Assembly: GCA_937902055.1 (NCBI GenBank)
Contig: CALGUJ010000354.1
Location: 1 to 5,334, forward strand
Length of the DNA: 5,334 bases
Direction: 5' to 3'
Source: an uncultured Pelolinea sp.
Lineage (GTDB): Bacteria; Chloroflexota; Anaerolineae; Anaerolineales; Anaerolineaceae
How positions within the stretch are numbered: the stretch's first letter is position 1; each line of letters starts with the position of its first letter. The position numbers and the translations under genes are program-made. This document shows positions 1-5,019 of the stretch, piece by piece. The notes beneath the pieces are model-generated. The model worked only from the letters and a program-made list of their open reading frames with translations, was not told the DNA's origin and did no database searches.

Positions 1-284
1 CCGTACGAAGCCGTGCGGACGCGGTCGATGAATTGGCGGATTTTCAACGCGGCGGATTCCAACTCATCTACCGTATCCAGGTTCCCGTTGCTGATAGCCT
101 CGCGCTGCATCGCCGAGATACGGCCCCATAACGCTTCAAATTGATCAGCGATCGACTCGCGCAGCAATTTGTCCGCCGCGCGGCGGTCTTCCCGCTCCAC
201 GTACCCTTTAAACCCTGGAATCTTCTCCAGGATCTTCTTAAAGAAATCATGTTCGCCGGTCACTCGACCCAGGATGTCATTCAT
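1..284 (-). CDS. Conserved-looking hypothetical protein, 5' part only (runs off the left edge)
   Basis: This is an open frame of 94 complete codons from an ATG at 284 (complement), with no stop before the window edge, so the C-terminus is missing. The start is set by a GGAGGA Shine-Dalgarno at 296-291, 6 nt away, and by a good upstream promoter. The product is rich in Arg, Lys, Glu and Asp, has no signal peptide or membrane segment, and should be mostly alpha-helical. It contains a KIPGFKGYVEREDRRAADKLLRE-like stretch at residues 21-43 (K21, P23, G24, G27, Y28 and R31-R35 stand out) and an IRQFIDRVRTASY segment near residues 82-94. I recall similar uncharacterised proteins in Chloroflexota but cannot assign a function. 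It is transcribed divergently from the pilin-comF-hpf operon. Two shorter overlapping frames on either strand here are shadows of this gene. Confidence 0.75.
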   Translation of the reverse strand, partial: MNDILGRVTGEHDFFKKILEKIPGFKGYVEREDRRAADKLLRESIADQFEALWGRISAMQREAISNGNLDTVDELESAALKIRQFIDRVRTASY

Positions 285-290
285 TTCTTG

Positions 291-296
291 TCCTCC
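291..296 (-). promoter_or_regulatory. Ribosome binding site of the left-edge gene
   Basis: The minus strand reads GGAGGA here, 6 nt before the ATG at 284. This near-consensus site fixes the start of the truncated left gene. Confidence 0.75.
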
Positions 297-313
297 AGAT
301 ATTCTCTATTCCT

Positions 314-381
314 TTACATAAGATTATAGCGATATTTCTTCATAAAACAACGAAAATGCTTCGTCATAATCTTCTATGTAA
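314..381. repeat. Imperfect inverted repeat in the divergent promoter region (possible operator)
   Basis: TTACATA plus AGATTAT at 314-327 reappears inverted at 381-366, where the two halves are separated by an extra GA. This gives 14 matching bases. The left arm overlaps the minus-strand -10 box. A perfect 8-bp palindrome, TTACGTAA, follows at 385-392 and resembles the same TTACATAA core. A transcription-factor binding region is plausible, but chance similarity in AT-rich DNA cannot be excluded. Confidence 0.35.
323..350 (-). promoter_or_regulatory. Sigma-70-type promoter for the left-edge gene
   Basis: On the minus strand a TTGTTT -35 (350-345) is followed by a 16-nt spacer and a perfect TATAAT -10 (328-323). 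Transcription would start around 316 and give a short leader of about 30 nt before the ATG at 284. The -10 box lies inside one arm of the imperfect inverted repeat 314-327 / 366-381. Confidence 0.6.
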
Positions 382-406
382 GAATTACGTAAATACTATT
401 AAATAG

Positions 407-436
407 TTGCAAATCCAAAAGGGTTTGATATATACT
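407..436 (+). promoter_or_regulatory. Sigma-70-type promoter for the pilin-comF-hpf operon
   Basis: TTGCAA (-35, 407-412), an 18-nt spacer and TATACT (-10, 431-436) form a good promoter. TATATA at 429-434 with a 16-nt spacer is an alternative -10. The predicted start near 443 gives a leader of about 25 nt that carries the AAAGGAG site. Confidence 0.6.
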
Positions 437-450
437 GAAAAAAAAGAAAG

Positions 451-457
451 AAAGGAG
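451..457 (+). promoter_or_regulatory. Ribosome binding site that sets the pilin start at 467
   Basis: AAAGGAG lies 9 nt before the ATG at 467. The frame stays open upstream to a TTG at 407, but that codon is part of the likely -35 box and has no ribosome binding site, so 467 is the start. Confidence 0.75.
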
Positions 458-466
458 TTTGATTCA

Positions 467-613
467 ATGAGATCTCCCCGCACCAATCAAGGGCAAGGCT
501 TCATTGAATATTTTTTAATCATCCTCATTATCATCTTGTTCATCATGATCGTTTCCAAGCTGCTTGGTCCGGCGATCAATAATTTCATTCAGGAATCGCT
601 TCAGAACGTATAA
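467..613 (+). CDS. Flp-type (class IVb) prepilin-like small protein
   Basis: The product has 48 residues. A short polar N-terminus (MRSPRTNQG, two arginines) runs directly into G-QGFIEY and then a strongly hydrophobic stretch, FLIILIIILFIMIVSKLL (residues 15-32). If cleaved after Gly9, the mature protein would have Glu at +5 and Tyr at +6. That is the class IVb/Flp prepilin signature recognised by TadV-type prepilin peptidases. The length is also typical of Flp pilins, and the mature product would be about 39 residues. The tail (GPAINNFIQESLQNV) is polar and amphipathic. Such pilins are inserted in the cytoplasmic membrane and assembled into thin pili by Tad machinery, none of which is in this window. 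The gene is first in a likely operon, 51 nt upstream of comF with no terminator between them. A small membrane peptide that is not a pilin remains possible. Confidence 0.75.
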   Translation: MRSPRTNQGQGFIEYFLIILIIILFIMIVSKLLGPAINNFIQESLQNV

Positions 614-664
614 CCCTAGGACACACCTGGCACTTCTCAAGGTTGAAAGGAAAGTAAACGGGAA

Positions 665-1435
665 ATGCTGAAAGAAAATTCAATCAACCCCACCTTCATC
701 AAACCTTCTCTAAACCTGTGGGCGCTGCTTGATTGGATTTTTCCTCCTTTTTGTGTTCATTGTCAAAAACTCGGTTACGAGGTTTGCCCCGACTGCTGGA
801 ATGGCATTCCCCAACTTTCAGGCGTCCTCACTTGCTCCCGCTGCGGTAAACAGATCGCGAAAGGTCATATTTGCCGGGCATGCTGCGATCTATCGCCGGC
901 ATACGATCGGCTTAAATCCTGGGCCAACTACGACGATACGGTCAGGGAGATCGTTATCGGCATCAAATATCAGCGTCGTCTCGGTCTGGTGCGGTATCTG
1001 ACGCCCACCCTGGCGGAACTGATTCGGAATTGGAGGATCGACATTGACGTCATGGCGCCCGTCCCATTAGGCGAAAAACGCTTGCGCGAACGAGGCTATA
1101 ACCAGGCTGACCTGATCGCCAGGCCGCTGGCCAAGACGCTTCGCATTCCCTATCACCCGCCGGCCTTGCGCAGGGTACGGGAAACCCGCTCCCAGGTTGG
1201 CCTGGATGCGGAAGAACGCCGCAGCAACCTGAGCAGCGCTTTCACCGCCAAACCCGAAATCTGCCGCGATCGATCCATCCTGATCCTGGACGATATTGCC
1301 ACCACCGGGGCGACTTTGGATGCCTGCGCCGCAGCCCTGCGGGAAGCGGGTGCAAAAAATGTGTTTTGTGTAACCGTGGCACGTACGAATTTATCCGCAA
1401 ATTCAAATCCCAAGAATACGGAGGTAAGAATATGA
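665..1435 (+). CDS. comF: ComF family phosphoribosyltransferase-like protein (competence/DNA uptake)
   Basis: The product has 256 residues, at the upper end of the usual ComFC size. The N-terminal part has paired cysteines C30/C33, C41/C44, C57/C60 and C70/C73, which fit the double zinc-ribbon of this family. The middle carries the family hallmark PVPLGEKRLRERGYNQADLIA (132-152). Residues 205-218 (ILILDDIATTGATL) are the PRPP-binding loop of type I phosphoribosyltransferases, with the Asp209-Asp210 pair intact. In naturally competent bacteria ComFC/ComF acts in the cytoplasm and is needed for uptake or processing of transforming single-stranded DNA; its exact chemistry is unsettled. An AAAGGAAAG site at 646-654 supports the ATG at 665. 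The stop TGA (1433-1435) overlaps the hpf start in ATGA, so the two genes are probably translationally coupled. Long open frames on the opposite strand here are shadows. Confidence 0.93.
   Translation: MLKENSINPTFIKPSLNLWALLDWIFPPFCVHCQKLGYEVCPDCWNGIPQLSGVLTCSRCGKQIAKGHICRACCDLSPAYDRLKSWANYDDTVREIVIGIKYQRRLGLVRYLTPTLAELIRNWRIDIDVMAPVPLGEKRLRERGYNQADLIARPLAKTLRIPYHPPALRRVRETRSQVGLDAEERRSNLSSAFTAKPEICRDRSILILDDIATTGATLDACAAALREAGAKNVFCVTVARTNLSANSNPKNTEVRI
1420..1424 (+). promoter_or_regulatory. Ribosome binding site of hpf, inside the end of comF
   Basis: GGAGG lies 7 nt before the ATG at 1432 and within the last codons of comF. It rules out the upstream ATG at 1366, which is in the same frame but has no such site and would overlap comF by 70 nt. 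Confidence 0.8.
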
Positions 1436-1986
1436 AAGACAAAGTGGATGTTTTCGTGAAAGAAATGGAACTTACCCAGGAAATTCGAGAATATATCGAT
1501 AAGAAGATACCCCGTCTGGATCGCTACCTGGATCAGATCGATGAAACCCGCATCGACCTGGCCTACGTCAAAACCGCCCGTGAATTGAATTGCCGCTTTG
1601 TCGCGCAGATCACCCTGCGCGGGCGCGGGTTCATCCTGCGGGCGGAGGAACGCGCCGCCGAGATCAAACCGGCCATCGACCTGGTCATGGACAAAATCGA
1701 ACGCCAAATTGAGAGGTACAAAGGAAAGCGGCAGCACCCCCGCGCAGGCATTTCGCCAGCTGAGGAATTGCTGGACGAGGAAGAGGTTGAGGAGAACCAT
1801 CCGCTGATCGCCCGCCGCAAGAAATTCACACTGGTGCCGATGGATGAAATGGAAGCTGTCGAACAGATGAACCTGCTTGGACACGAGGATTTCTTTATCT
1901 TCTACAACGCCCAAACCAGCTCGATCAATGTGCTCTACAAACGCCGCGACGGCAGCTACGGGATCATCCAACCGGAATTGGGTTAA
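1432..1986 (+). CDS. hpf: Ribosome hibernation-promoting factor, long form (S30AE family)
   Basis: The product has 184 residues in two domains, which is the long HPF architecture and not the short form of about 95-110 residues. Residues 1-97 form the S30AE/RaiA fold, which binds the 30S subunit in the mRNA/tRNA channel. A charged, acidic linker (about 98-125, with EELLDEEEVEE) follows. The C-terminal dimerisation domain (about 126-184) carries the typical IARRKKFTLVPMDEMEAVEQM and LGHEDFFIFYNAQTSSINVLYKRRDGSYGIIQPEL segments. In other bacteria this domain pairs two 70S ribosomes into inactive 100S dimers in stationary phase or stress. It is the last gene of the pilin-comF-hpf unit, overlaps comF by 4 nt and is followed by a hairpin terminator. 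Neighbouring comF and hpf genes also occur in Firmicutes. The start is fixed by GGAGG at 1420-1424. Confidence 0.95.
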   Translation: MKDKVDVFVKEMELTQEIREYIDKKIPRLDRYLDQIDETRIDLAYVKTARELNCRFVAQITLRGRGFILRAEERAAEIKPAIDLVMDKIERQIERYKGKRQHPRAGISPAEELLDEEEVEENHPLIARRKKFTLVPMDEMEAVEQMNLLGHEDFFIFYNAQTSSINVLYKRRDGSYGIIQPELG

Positions 1987-2046
1987 GGGTGATGGCGCCC
2001 GAAATTGGCGCTTTATTGGACAATTTATGCTCAAAAATCTTGAATC

Positions 2047-2076
2047 AGGCGGAGAATTGCTCTCCGCCTTTCTCTT
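2047..2076 (+). terminator. Rho-independent terminator after hpf
   Basis: A 9-bp perfect stem (AGGCGGAGA at 2047-2055 with TCTCCGCCT at 2061-2069), a 5-nt loop and a T-rich run TTTCTCTT (2069-2076) end the pilin-comF-hpf transcript. A weaker 5-bp hairpin (1995-1999 / 2007-2011) followed by TTTATT lies just after the hpf stop and may assist. Confidence 0.75.
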
Positions 2077-2104
2077 GCCTGTTCATTGGCCTCTATACTA
2101 TAAT
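2075..2104 (+). promoter_or_regulatory. Promoter of efp
   Basis: TTGCCT (-35, 2075-2080), an 18-nt spacer and a perfect TATAAT (-10, 2099-2104). The -35 box begins in the T-run of the upstream terminator, so the two signals are packed edge to edge. The start would be near 2111, leaving a leader of about 27 nt. Confidence 0.65.
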
Positions 2105-2123
2105 AAGCCCGCAAATTTATCAT

Positions 2124-2128
2124 AGAGG
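2124..2128 (+). promoter_or_regulatory. Ribosome binding site that sets the efp start at 2138
   Basis: AGAGG ends 9 nt before the ATG at 2138. The in-frame TTG at 2129 directly abuts this site and cannot be used, so the extra MDL residues it would add are not real. Confidence 0.7.
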
Positions 2129-2137
2129 TTGGATCTT

Positions 2138-2701
2138 ATGATTGATGTAAATGAATTACGCAAGGGTACGACTTTCGAGCTGGATAACCAGCTTTTCAAG
2201 GTATTGGATTACCACCACAACAAGACCGGCCGCGGAAACGCCAGCGTCCGCATCAAGGCGCGCAATTTACGCACGCTTGCCACCATCGAAAAGACCTTCA
2301 ACTCCGGCGAACGTATTCAGGACGTTCGCCTGGACTACCATAACGTACAATTTTTATATTCCGACGGCGATCTGTACCACTTCATGGACATGCAGACCTT
2401 CGAACAACCCGCCATCCAGAAAGACGTCATCGGCGATTCGGCGGTTTTTCTCAAGGAAGGCGTGGAAGTCAAACTGACCTTGTTCGACAATGAACCGTTG
2501 GACGTGGAACTGCCCATGAACGTCGACCTGCGCGTGATGAAGGCCGAGAATGCCGTGCGCGGAGACACCGCCACCGGCGTTACCAAGAAAGTGGTTCTGG
2601 AAACCGGCGCGGAAGTGAACACCCCCAATTTTGTCCAGGAAGGCGATCTGATCCGGGTGAACACCGAAACCGGCGAATACGTCACCCGCGTACAGGAATA
2701 A
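2138..2701 (+). CDS. efp: Translation elongation factor P, Arg32-tip type
   Basis: The product has 187 residues, the normal length for EF-P. It has the usual three parts: an N-terminal KOW-like domain (about 1-63), a central OB domain (about 64-126) and a C-terminal OB domain (about 127-187). The last contains the conserved RGDTATGVTKKVVLETGAEVNTPNFVQEGD stretch, where the family signature lies. EF-P binds between the P and E sites of stalled ribosomes and speeds peptide-bond formation at proline runs. The tip loop reads K29-T-G-R32-G-N, so the position that carries a modified lysine in E. coli (Lys34) is arginine here. Thermus EF-P also has Arg at this position in a similar loop, while EarP-type EF-Ps carry a rhamnosylated arginine. 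No modification gene is in the window. The gene ends with tandem TAA stops, has its own promoter and terminator, and is probably monocistronic. Confidence 0.95.
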   Translation: MIDVNELRKGTTFELDNQLFKVLDYHHNKTGRGNASVRIKARNLRTLATIEKTFNSGERIQDVRLDYHNVQFLYSDGDLYHFMDMQTFEQPAIQKDVIGDSAVFLKEGVEVKLTLFDNEPLDVELPMNVDLRVMKAENAVRGDTATGVTKKVVLETGAEVNTPNFVQEGDLIRVNTETGEYVTRVQE

Positions 2702-2712
2702 TAAGAAAAATT

Positions 2713-2735
2713 CCGCCTCCCGCAGGCGGTTTTTT
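2713..2735 (+). terminator. Rho-independent terminator after efp
   Basis: A 6-bp GC-rich stem (CCGCCT 2713-2718 with AGGCGG 2724-2729), a 5-nt loop and six T residues (2730-2735), starting 11 nt after the efp stop. Confidence 0.8.
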
Positions 2736-2788
2736 CTATATTAGAAATATCTATAAATTGCCGATTCAGCCTGCCCGCCGGGATTGGT

Positions 2789-2797
2789 TGGTATAAT
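2789..2797 (+). promoter_or_regulatory. Extended -10 promoter of ftsH
   Basis: TGGTATAAT (2789-2797) is a perfect TATAAT preceded by the TGn extended -10 element. No convincing -35 lies 16-18 nt upstream, which fits an extended -10 promoter. The start would be near 2804, giving a leader of about 30 nt. Confidence 0.55.
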
Positions 2798-2822
2798 TCG
2801 CATGCGTAAATGAACCCTTTTT

Positions 2823-2828
2823 GGAGGA
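2823..2828 (+). promoter_or_regulatory. Ribosome binding site that sets the ftsH start at GTG 2833
   Basis: GGAGGA lies 4 nt before the GTG at 2833. The in-frame TTG at 2821 would place this site inside the coding region and has no upstream site of its own. Confidence 0.75.
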
Positions 2829-2832
2829 ATCT

Positions 2833-4689
2833 GTGAAATCTAACGGACAAACGAATTTTGTCTATTTGCTGATCCTCATCTCGATTGTCGCGATGGTTTT
2901 CATGAACATTAACCAGGACAGCGGCCAGACAGTCATGTCGATCAATGAGCTGGCAGCGCAAATTACCCAGGGTAATGTCAAGTCGATCGTTGAAGATGAA
3001 AATACCTTGACCGTCACCCTCAAGGACGGCCAGGAAAAGACCGCGACAAAAGAATCCGGATCGACTTTAGTCGAACAATTATTGAATTACGGCGTAACAA
3101 CCGATGCGTTGAACCACGCCAATGTCGCCATATCCGTCAAACAACCCAGCCAATGGAACGCGGTGCTATCCTTCCTCGGATACATCCTGCCTTTCCTGAT
3201 CGTGGGTGTGGCTTTCTTCCTGATCTTCCGTCAGGCGCAGGGCAGCAACAATGCAGCCATCTCTTTCGGCAAGTCCCGCGCCCGCATGTTCTCCGGCGAC
3301 CAGCCCAAGGTGACCTTCACCGACGTGGCAGGTGTGGACGAAGCCAAGGAAGAATTGCAGGAAGTGGTTGAATTCCTGCGCGAACCGCAGAAATTCATCT
3401 CGTTGGGCGCGCGCATTCCCAAGGGCGTGCTGCTGGTGGGGCCTCCCGGCGGCGGCAAGACTCTGCTGGCCAAAGCGGTATCGGGTGAAGCCGGCGTGCC
3501 TTTCTTCTCCATTTCCGGCTCCGAATTCGTTGAAATGTTCGTGGGCGTCGGCGCCAGCCGCGTCCGCGACCTGTTCGACCAGGCCAAGAAACACTCGCCC
3601 TGCATCATCTTCATCGATGAAATCGATGCGGTCGGCCGTCACCGCGGCGCCGGTTTGGGCGGTTCGCACGACGAGCGGGAGCAAACCCTCAACCAGATGC
3701 TGGTCGAGATGGACGGTTTCGACACCGATACCAACGTGATCATCATGGCCGCCACCAACCGCCCGGATATCCTCGACCCAGCTTTGCTGCGCCCCGGCCG
3801 TTTCGACCGCCGCGTGGTGCTGGATCGCCCGGATATGCGCGGACGCGAAGCCATCCTGAACGTACACGTCAAGGGTAAGCCGCTGGCACCCAGCGTCAAT
3901 TTGAACATCCTGGCCAAAGCCACGCCCGGTTTTGTGGGCGCCGACCTGGAAAATCTGGTGAATGAAGGCGCCATCCTGGCGGCGCGCCGCAACAAGAAGC
4001 AGATCACGCAATCCGAATTCGAAGAAGCGATCGAACGCGTCATCGCAGGACCTGAACGCAAGAGCCGCCTGATCAACGAAGACGAAAAACGCATCATCGC
4101 CTACCATGAGGCCGGGCACGCCATCGTGATCGCCGCCCTGCCGGAAGCCGACCTGGTGCAGAAAATTTCCATCATCTCGCGCGGCATGGCCGCTGGCTAC
4201 ACCATCGCCCTGCCGGAAGATGACCGCACATTGATGTCCAAGAACAAGATGATGGCCGAAATCATCGGCTTGCTGGGCGGGCGCGCTTCGGAGGAAATCG
4301 TCTTCAACGATATCACCTCCGGCGCCGCCAACGACATCGAGAACGTCACCAAGCTGGCGCGCAAGATGGTCACCCGCCTGGGCATGAGCACGGAATTGGG
4401 CCCCATGGTTTACGGGCAGAAGGACGAGCTGGTTTTCCTCGGCCGCGAGATCGGCGAACAGCGCGATTATTCGGAAGCAGTCGCTGAAAAGATCGACCAG
4501 GAAGTGCAAAAACTGGTTGGCGATTCCTATGCGAAAGCCAAGAAAATCCTCACCAAGTACCGCGCCAAGCTGGACGAAGTAGCCAACCGCTTGCTGGAAG
4601 TGGAAACTCTTTCCCGCGAGGATTTCGAGAAGATCTTTGCTCCTCCCGTGAAAAAGAACCAGGGCATCCCAACCCTGAGCAGCAACTGA
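2833..4689 (+). CDS. ftsH: ATP-dependent zinc metalloprotease FtsH
   Basis: The product has 618 residues from a GTG start, within the family's usual range. Two membrane segments (about 9-25 and 112-133) flank an extracytoplasmic domain. The AAA+ module follows: Walker A GPPGGGKT (203-210), the pore-loop region [12 protein letters not shown] (235-246), Walker [10 protein letters not shown] (258-266), and the second region of homology ending in LLRPGRFDR with Arg320 and Arg323 as likely arginine fingers. The M41 protease domain has the zinc motif HEAGH (425-429, catalytic Glu426) and a likely third ligand, Asp501, in SGAANDI. FtsH forms membrane hexamers that extract and degrade unassembled membrane proteins and short-lived regulators. 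Walker A has Gly where most FtsH proteins have Thr (GPPGTGKT), but Gly, Lys and Thr of the P-loop core are kept. The gene ends in TGA then TAA and stands alone between its own promoter and terminator. A very long open frame on the opposite strand is a shadow. Confidence 0.97.
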   Translation: MKSNGQTNFVYLLILISIVAMVFMNINQDSGQTVMSINELAAQITQGNVKSIVEDENTLTVTLKDGQEKTATKESGSTLVEQLLNYGVTTDALNHANVAISVKQPSQWNAVLSFLGYILPFLIVGVAFFLIFRQAQGSNNAAISFGKSRARMFSGDQPKVTFTDVAGVDEAKEELQEVVEFLREPQKFISLGARIPKGVLLVGPPGGGKTLLAKAVSGEAGVPFFSISGSEFVEMFVGVGASRVRDLFDQAKKHSPCIIFIDEIDAVGRHRGAGLGGSHDEREQTLNQMLVEMDGFDTDTNVIIMAATNRPDILDPALLRPGRFDRRVVLDRPDMRGREAILNVHVKGKPLAPSVNLNILAKATPGFVGADLENLVNEGAILAARRNKKQITQSEFEEAIERVIAGPERKSRLINEDEKRIIAYHEAGHAIVIAALPEADLVQKISIISRGMAAGYTIALPEDDRTLMSKNKMMAEIIGLLGGRASEEIVFNDITSGAANDIENVTKLARKMVTRLGMSTELGPMVYGQKDELVFLGREIGEQRDYSEAVAEKIDQEVQKLVGDSYAKAKKILTKYRAKLDEVANRLLEVETLSREDFEKIFAPPVKKNQGIPTLSSN

Positions 4690-4696
4690 TAACCAC

Positions 4697-4725
4697 CCGG
4701 CCCGCGCATGCGGGCCGGTTTTTTT
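4697..4725 (+). terminator. Strong rho-independent terminator after ftsH
   Basis: A 9-bp all-GC stem (4697-4705 with 4710-4718), a 4-nt GCAT loop and seven T residues (4719-4725), starting 7 nt after the ftsH stop. Confidence 0.9.
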
Positions 4726-4744
4726 GTATCGACAGGATATGTAG

Positions 4745-4764
4745 GGCGCGTTTGGAAACGCGCC
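4745..4764. repeat. Perfect 9-bp hairpin
   Basis: GGCGCGTTT (4745-4753) pairs with AAACGCGCC (4756-4764) around two G residues. In practice it would fold with a 4-nt loop. It is not followed by a T-run, so it is not a terminator. It lies at the left end of the intergenic repeat. Confidence 0.7.
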
Positions 4765-4785
4765 AATTCATTTACAAAAGTTGTC

Positions 4786-4825
4786 GGTTGTCTCGAAGAT
4801 CCCTGTATGAAATACAGGGACAACC
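4786..4825. repeat. Two-level hairpin with 9-bp apical stem
   Basis: TCCCTGTAT (4800-4808) pairs perfectly with ATACAGGGA (4812-4820) around GAA. GGTTG (4786-4790) can pair with CAACC (4821-4825) to extend the stem below a one-sided 9-nt bulge. No T-run follows. Confidence 0.65.
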
Positions 4826-4860
4826 CAACATCATTGCATATTTTTTGATAAATTATTTTT

Positions 4861-4970
4861 CAGAGCAAATTGTTGGGTTTCGCTTTGCTCTGCATCATGC
4901 GGCTGGAAGCCGCTGCCGCAGAGTATCTCTGCTCAATGCCGGTGCATTAAGCTACGATGCTCAACCCAAC
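4861..4970. repeat. Branched inverted-repeat unit (REP-like)
   Basis: The outer arms GTTGGGTT (4872-4879) and AACCCAAC (4963-4970) enclose a second stem, GCATC/GATGC (4892-4896 / 4956-4960), and three consecutive hairpins: GCGGCT/AGCCGC (4899-4904 / 4908-4913), GCAGAG/CTCTGC (4918-4923 / 4927-4932) and AATGC/GCATT (4935-4939 / 4944-4948). A competing 9-bp hairpin, CAGAGCAAA/TTTGCTCTG (4861-4869 / 4884-4892), would place GTTGGGTT in its loop. The layout looks like a cloverleaf but has no tRNA consensus. Confidence 0.55.
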
Positions 4971-4990
4971 CTACCCGCCATTTCTCGCAG

Positions 4991-5017
4991 GTTGGATTGG
5001 TGCCCTACAAATCCAAC
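4991..5017. repeat. 8-bp inverted repeat at the right end of the element
   Basis: GTTGGATT (4991-4998) pairs with AATCCAAC (5010-5017) across an 11-nt loop that contains the GCCCTACA right boundary sequence. It ends 2 nt before the stop codon of the minus-strand gene at 5020, so it could also serve as a weak transcript end for that gene. Confidence 0.5.
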
Positions 5018-5019
5018 AT

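Larger units (their letters stand above)
4740..5009. repeat. MITE/REP-like intergenic element bounded by TGTAGGGC inverted repeats
   Basis: The stretch of about 330 bases between ftsH and the right-edge gene has no credible gene but is full of inverted repeats. TGTAGGGC (4740-4747) is matched by GCCCTACA (5002-5009), giving 8-bp ends about 270 bp apart. Inside are the hairpins 4745-4764, 4800-4820, 4861-4892, 4899-4913, 4918-4932 and 4935-4948. The word AACCCAAC occurs at 4822-4829 and 4963-4970 and, inverted, at 4872-4879. Read on the minus strand, GTAGGTTGGGTTGAGC followed later by GAAACCCAACA resembles interspersed repeats I recall from many bacterial genomes. No target-site duplication is evident at the ends, and no transposase is present. 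It may be several small elements nested together. Confidence 0.5.

Noticed and set aside
407..466. Upstream extension of the pilin frame to a TTG at 407 (68 residues)
   Set aside because: The TTG is part of the likely -35 box, the extension crosses the -10 box and ribosome binding site, and it would bury the short prepilin leader.
1995..2017. Separate terminator directly after hpf
   Set aside because: The stem is only 5 bp (GCGCC/GGCGC) with a poor T-run; the hairpin at 2047-2069 is far better, so this was kept only as a possible aid.
1153..2034. 293-codon minus-strand open frame
   Set aside because: It lies antisense to comF and hpf, both clear family members, has no ribosome binding site context and no recognisable product.
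3166..4509. 447-codon minus-strand open frame opposite ftsH
   Set aside because: Its codons mirror the strong codon bias of ftsH, and the translated product is a low-information mix rich in His, Gln, Asp and Gly. This is a typical antisense shadow.
4527..4823. Minus-strand open frames across the ftsH end and terminator
   Set aside because: They run through the ftsH coding end and its terminator hairpin and have no family resemblance.
4892..4960. tRNA-like cloverleaf
   Set aside because: Three hairpins within a closing stem look like a tRNA, but arm lengths are wrong and there is no T-loop (GTTCGA-type) or acceptor consensus.
4727..5019. CRISPR array or tandem repeat
   Set aside because: The repeated words are inverted and irregularly spaced, with no constant repeat-spacer unit.
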